Positions 63,882 to 64,000 of a DNA stretch of 64,000 nt are shown one piece after another (the stretch's first letter is position 1; each line of letters starts with the position of its first letter). Both the position numbers and the translations under genes were made by a program. Below the pieces are notes generated by a model. The model saw only the letters and a program-made list of their open reading frames with translations, did no database searches and was not told the origin of the DNA. Origin of the DNA: Chondrus crispus (Eukaryota > Rhodophyta > Florideophyceae > Gigartinales > Gigartinaceae); contig NW_005178811.1 of assembly GCF_000350225.1 (NCBI RefSeq), positions 124,001-188,000 of the forward strand, read 5' to 3'.

Positions 63882-64000
63882 TGTGAATGTTGGACAAGAT
63901 CGCGTAATGCCTCGCAATGCCGCAGGCATTAATCGTTGCTTGCTAGTCCTAGGGGCTTCCGGGGCTCGACTGGTGGCAACGTCATGCTGGAATGTGCTCT

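Noticed and set aside
1..64000. CRISPR array, operon, prophage or bacterial features
   Set aside because: The window is eukaryotic nuclear DNA with spliced genes; no regularly spaced direct repeats or bacterial gene clusters are present.

Overview
This is nuclear DNA from a plastid-bearing eukaryote, most likely a red alga. Genes are compact: most are intronless, and the others carry one or two introns of 60-171 nt with GT-AG borders. They lie on both strands with no operons. Algal origin is supported by an HCF101-type plastid Fe-S scaffold and a Tic22-like protein. Two proteins (HCF101 and a DUF819 membrane protein) begin with MAF followed by a basic, Ser/Thr-rich leader and no preceding signal peptide, the form typical of red-algal primary-plastid transit peptides. 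The species cannot be fixed from this window.

Layout. 1-12 kb is gene-dense: PAF1 (partial), MTR4 helicase, a pfkB sugar kinase, a SURF6-like ribosome biogenesis factor, complex I subunit NDUFA13/GRIM-19 (three exons), an Sfp-type phosphopantetheinyl transferase (two exons) and a plastid DUF819 protein. 13.4-18 kb is a stack of nested DNA transposons: a non-autonomous element (AAGGTCGTCCG end), split by a pogo/Tigger-like element, split by a second pogo-like element, split by a PIF/Harbinger MITE, with a truncated Harbinger element beside it. 18-24.8 kb is gene-poor, rich in GTAC-centred palindromes, with one assembly gap. 24.9-38.1 kb holds HAUS6-like, TFIIIA-like (a pogo-like MITE lies about 100 bp upstream), NUBP1/Nbp35, UBE2C, a kinesin-6 (KIF20-like) and HCF101. 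38-42.5 kb holds an unrecognised one-TM protein and a FHIT-like hydrolase. 42.66-47.52 kb is a nearly complete 4.16-kb PIF/Harbinger element (transposase with one premature stop, plus a second ORF on the other strand) inserted with a TCA duplication into a 0.7-kb element of the same family as the one at 13.4 kb. 49.8-64 kb holds a TPR/Tic22-like fusion, a tiny one-TM protein, kinesin-5 (3' end lost in a 621-N gap) and PLAA/Doa1.

How genes work together. Four products belong to spindle and mitotic-exit machinery (HAUS6, UBE2C, kinesin-6, kinesin-5). Two are related P-loop Fe-S scaffolds acting in different compartments (NUBP1 in the cytosol, HCF101 in the plastid). PAF1, MTR4, SURF6 and TFIIIA act in transcription, RNA processing and ribosome production. 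The transposon nests can be dated relative to one another from target-site duplications, an empty-site copy inside the window, and an open reading frame that is restored when one insertion is removed.
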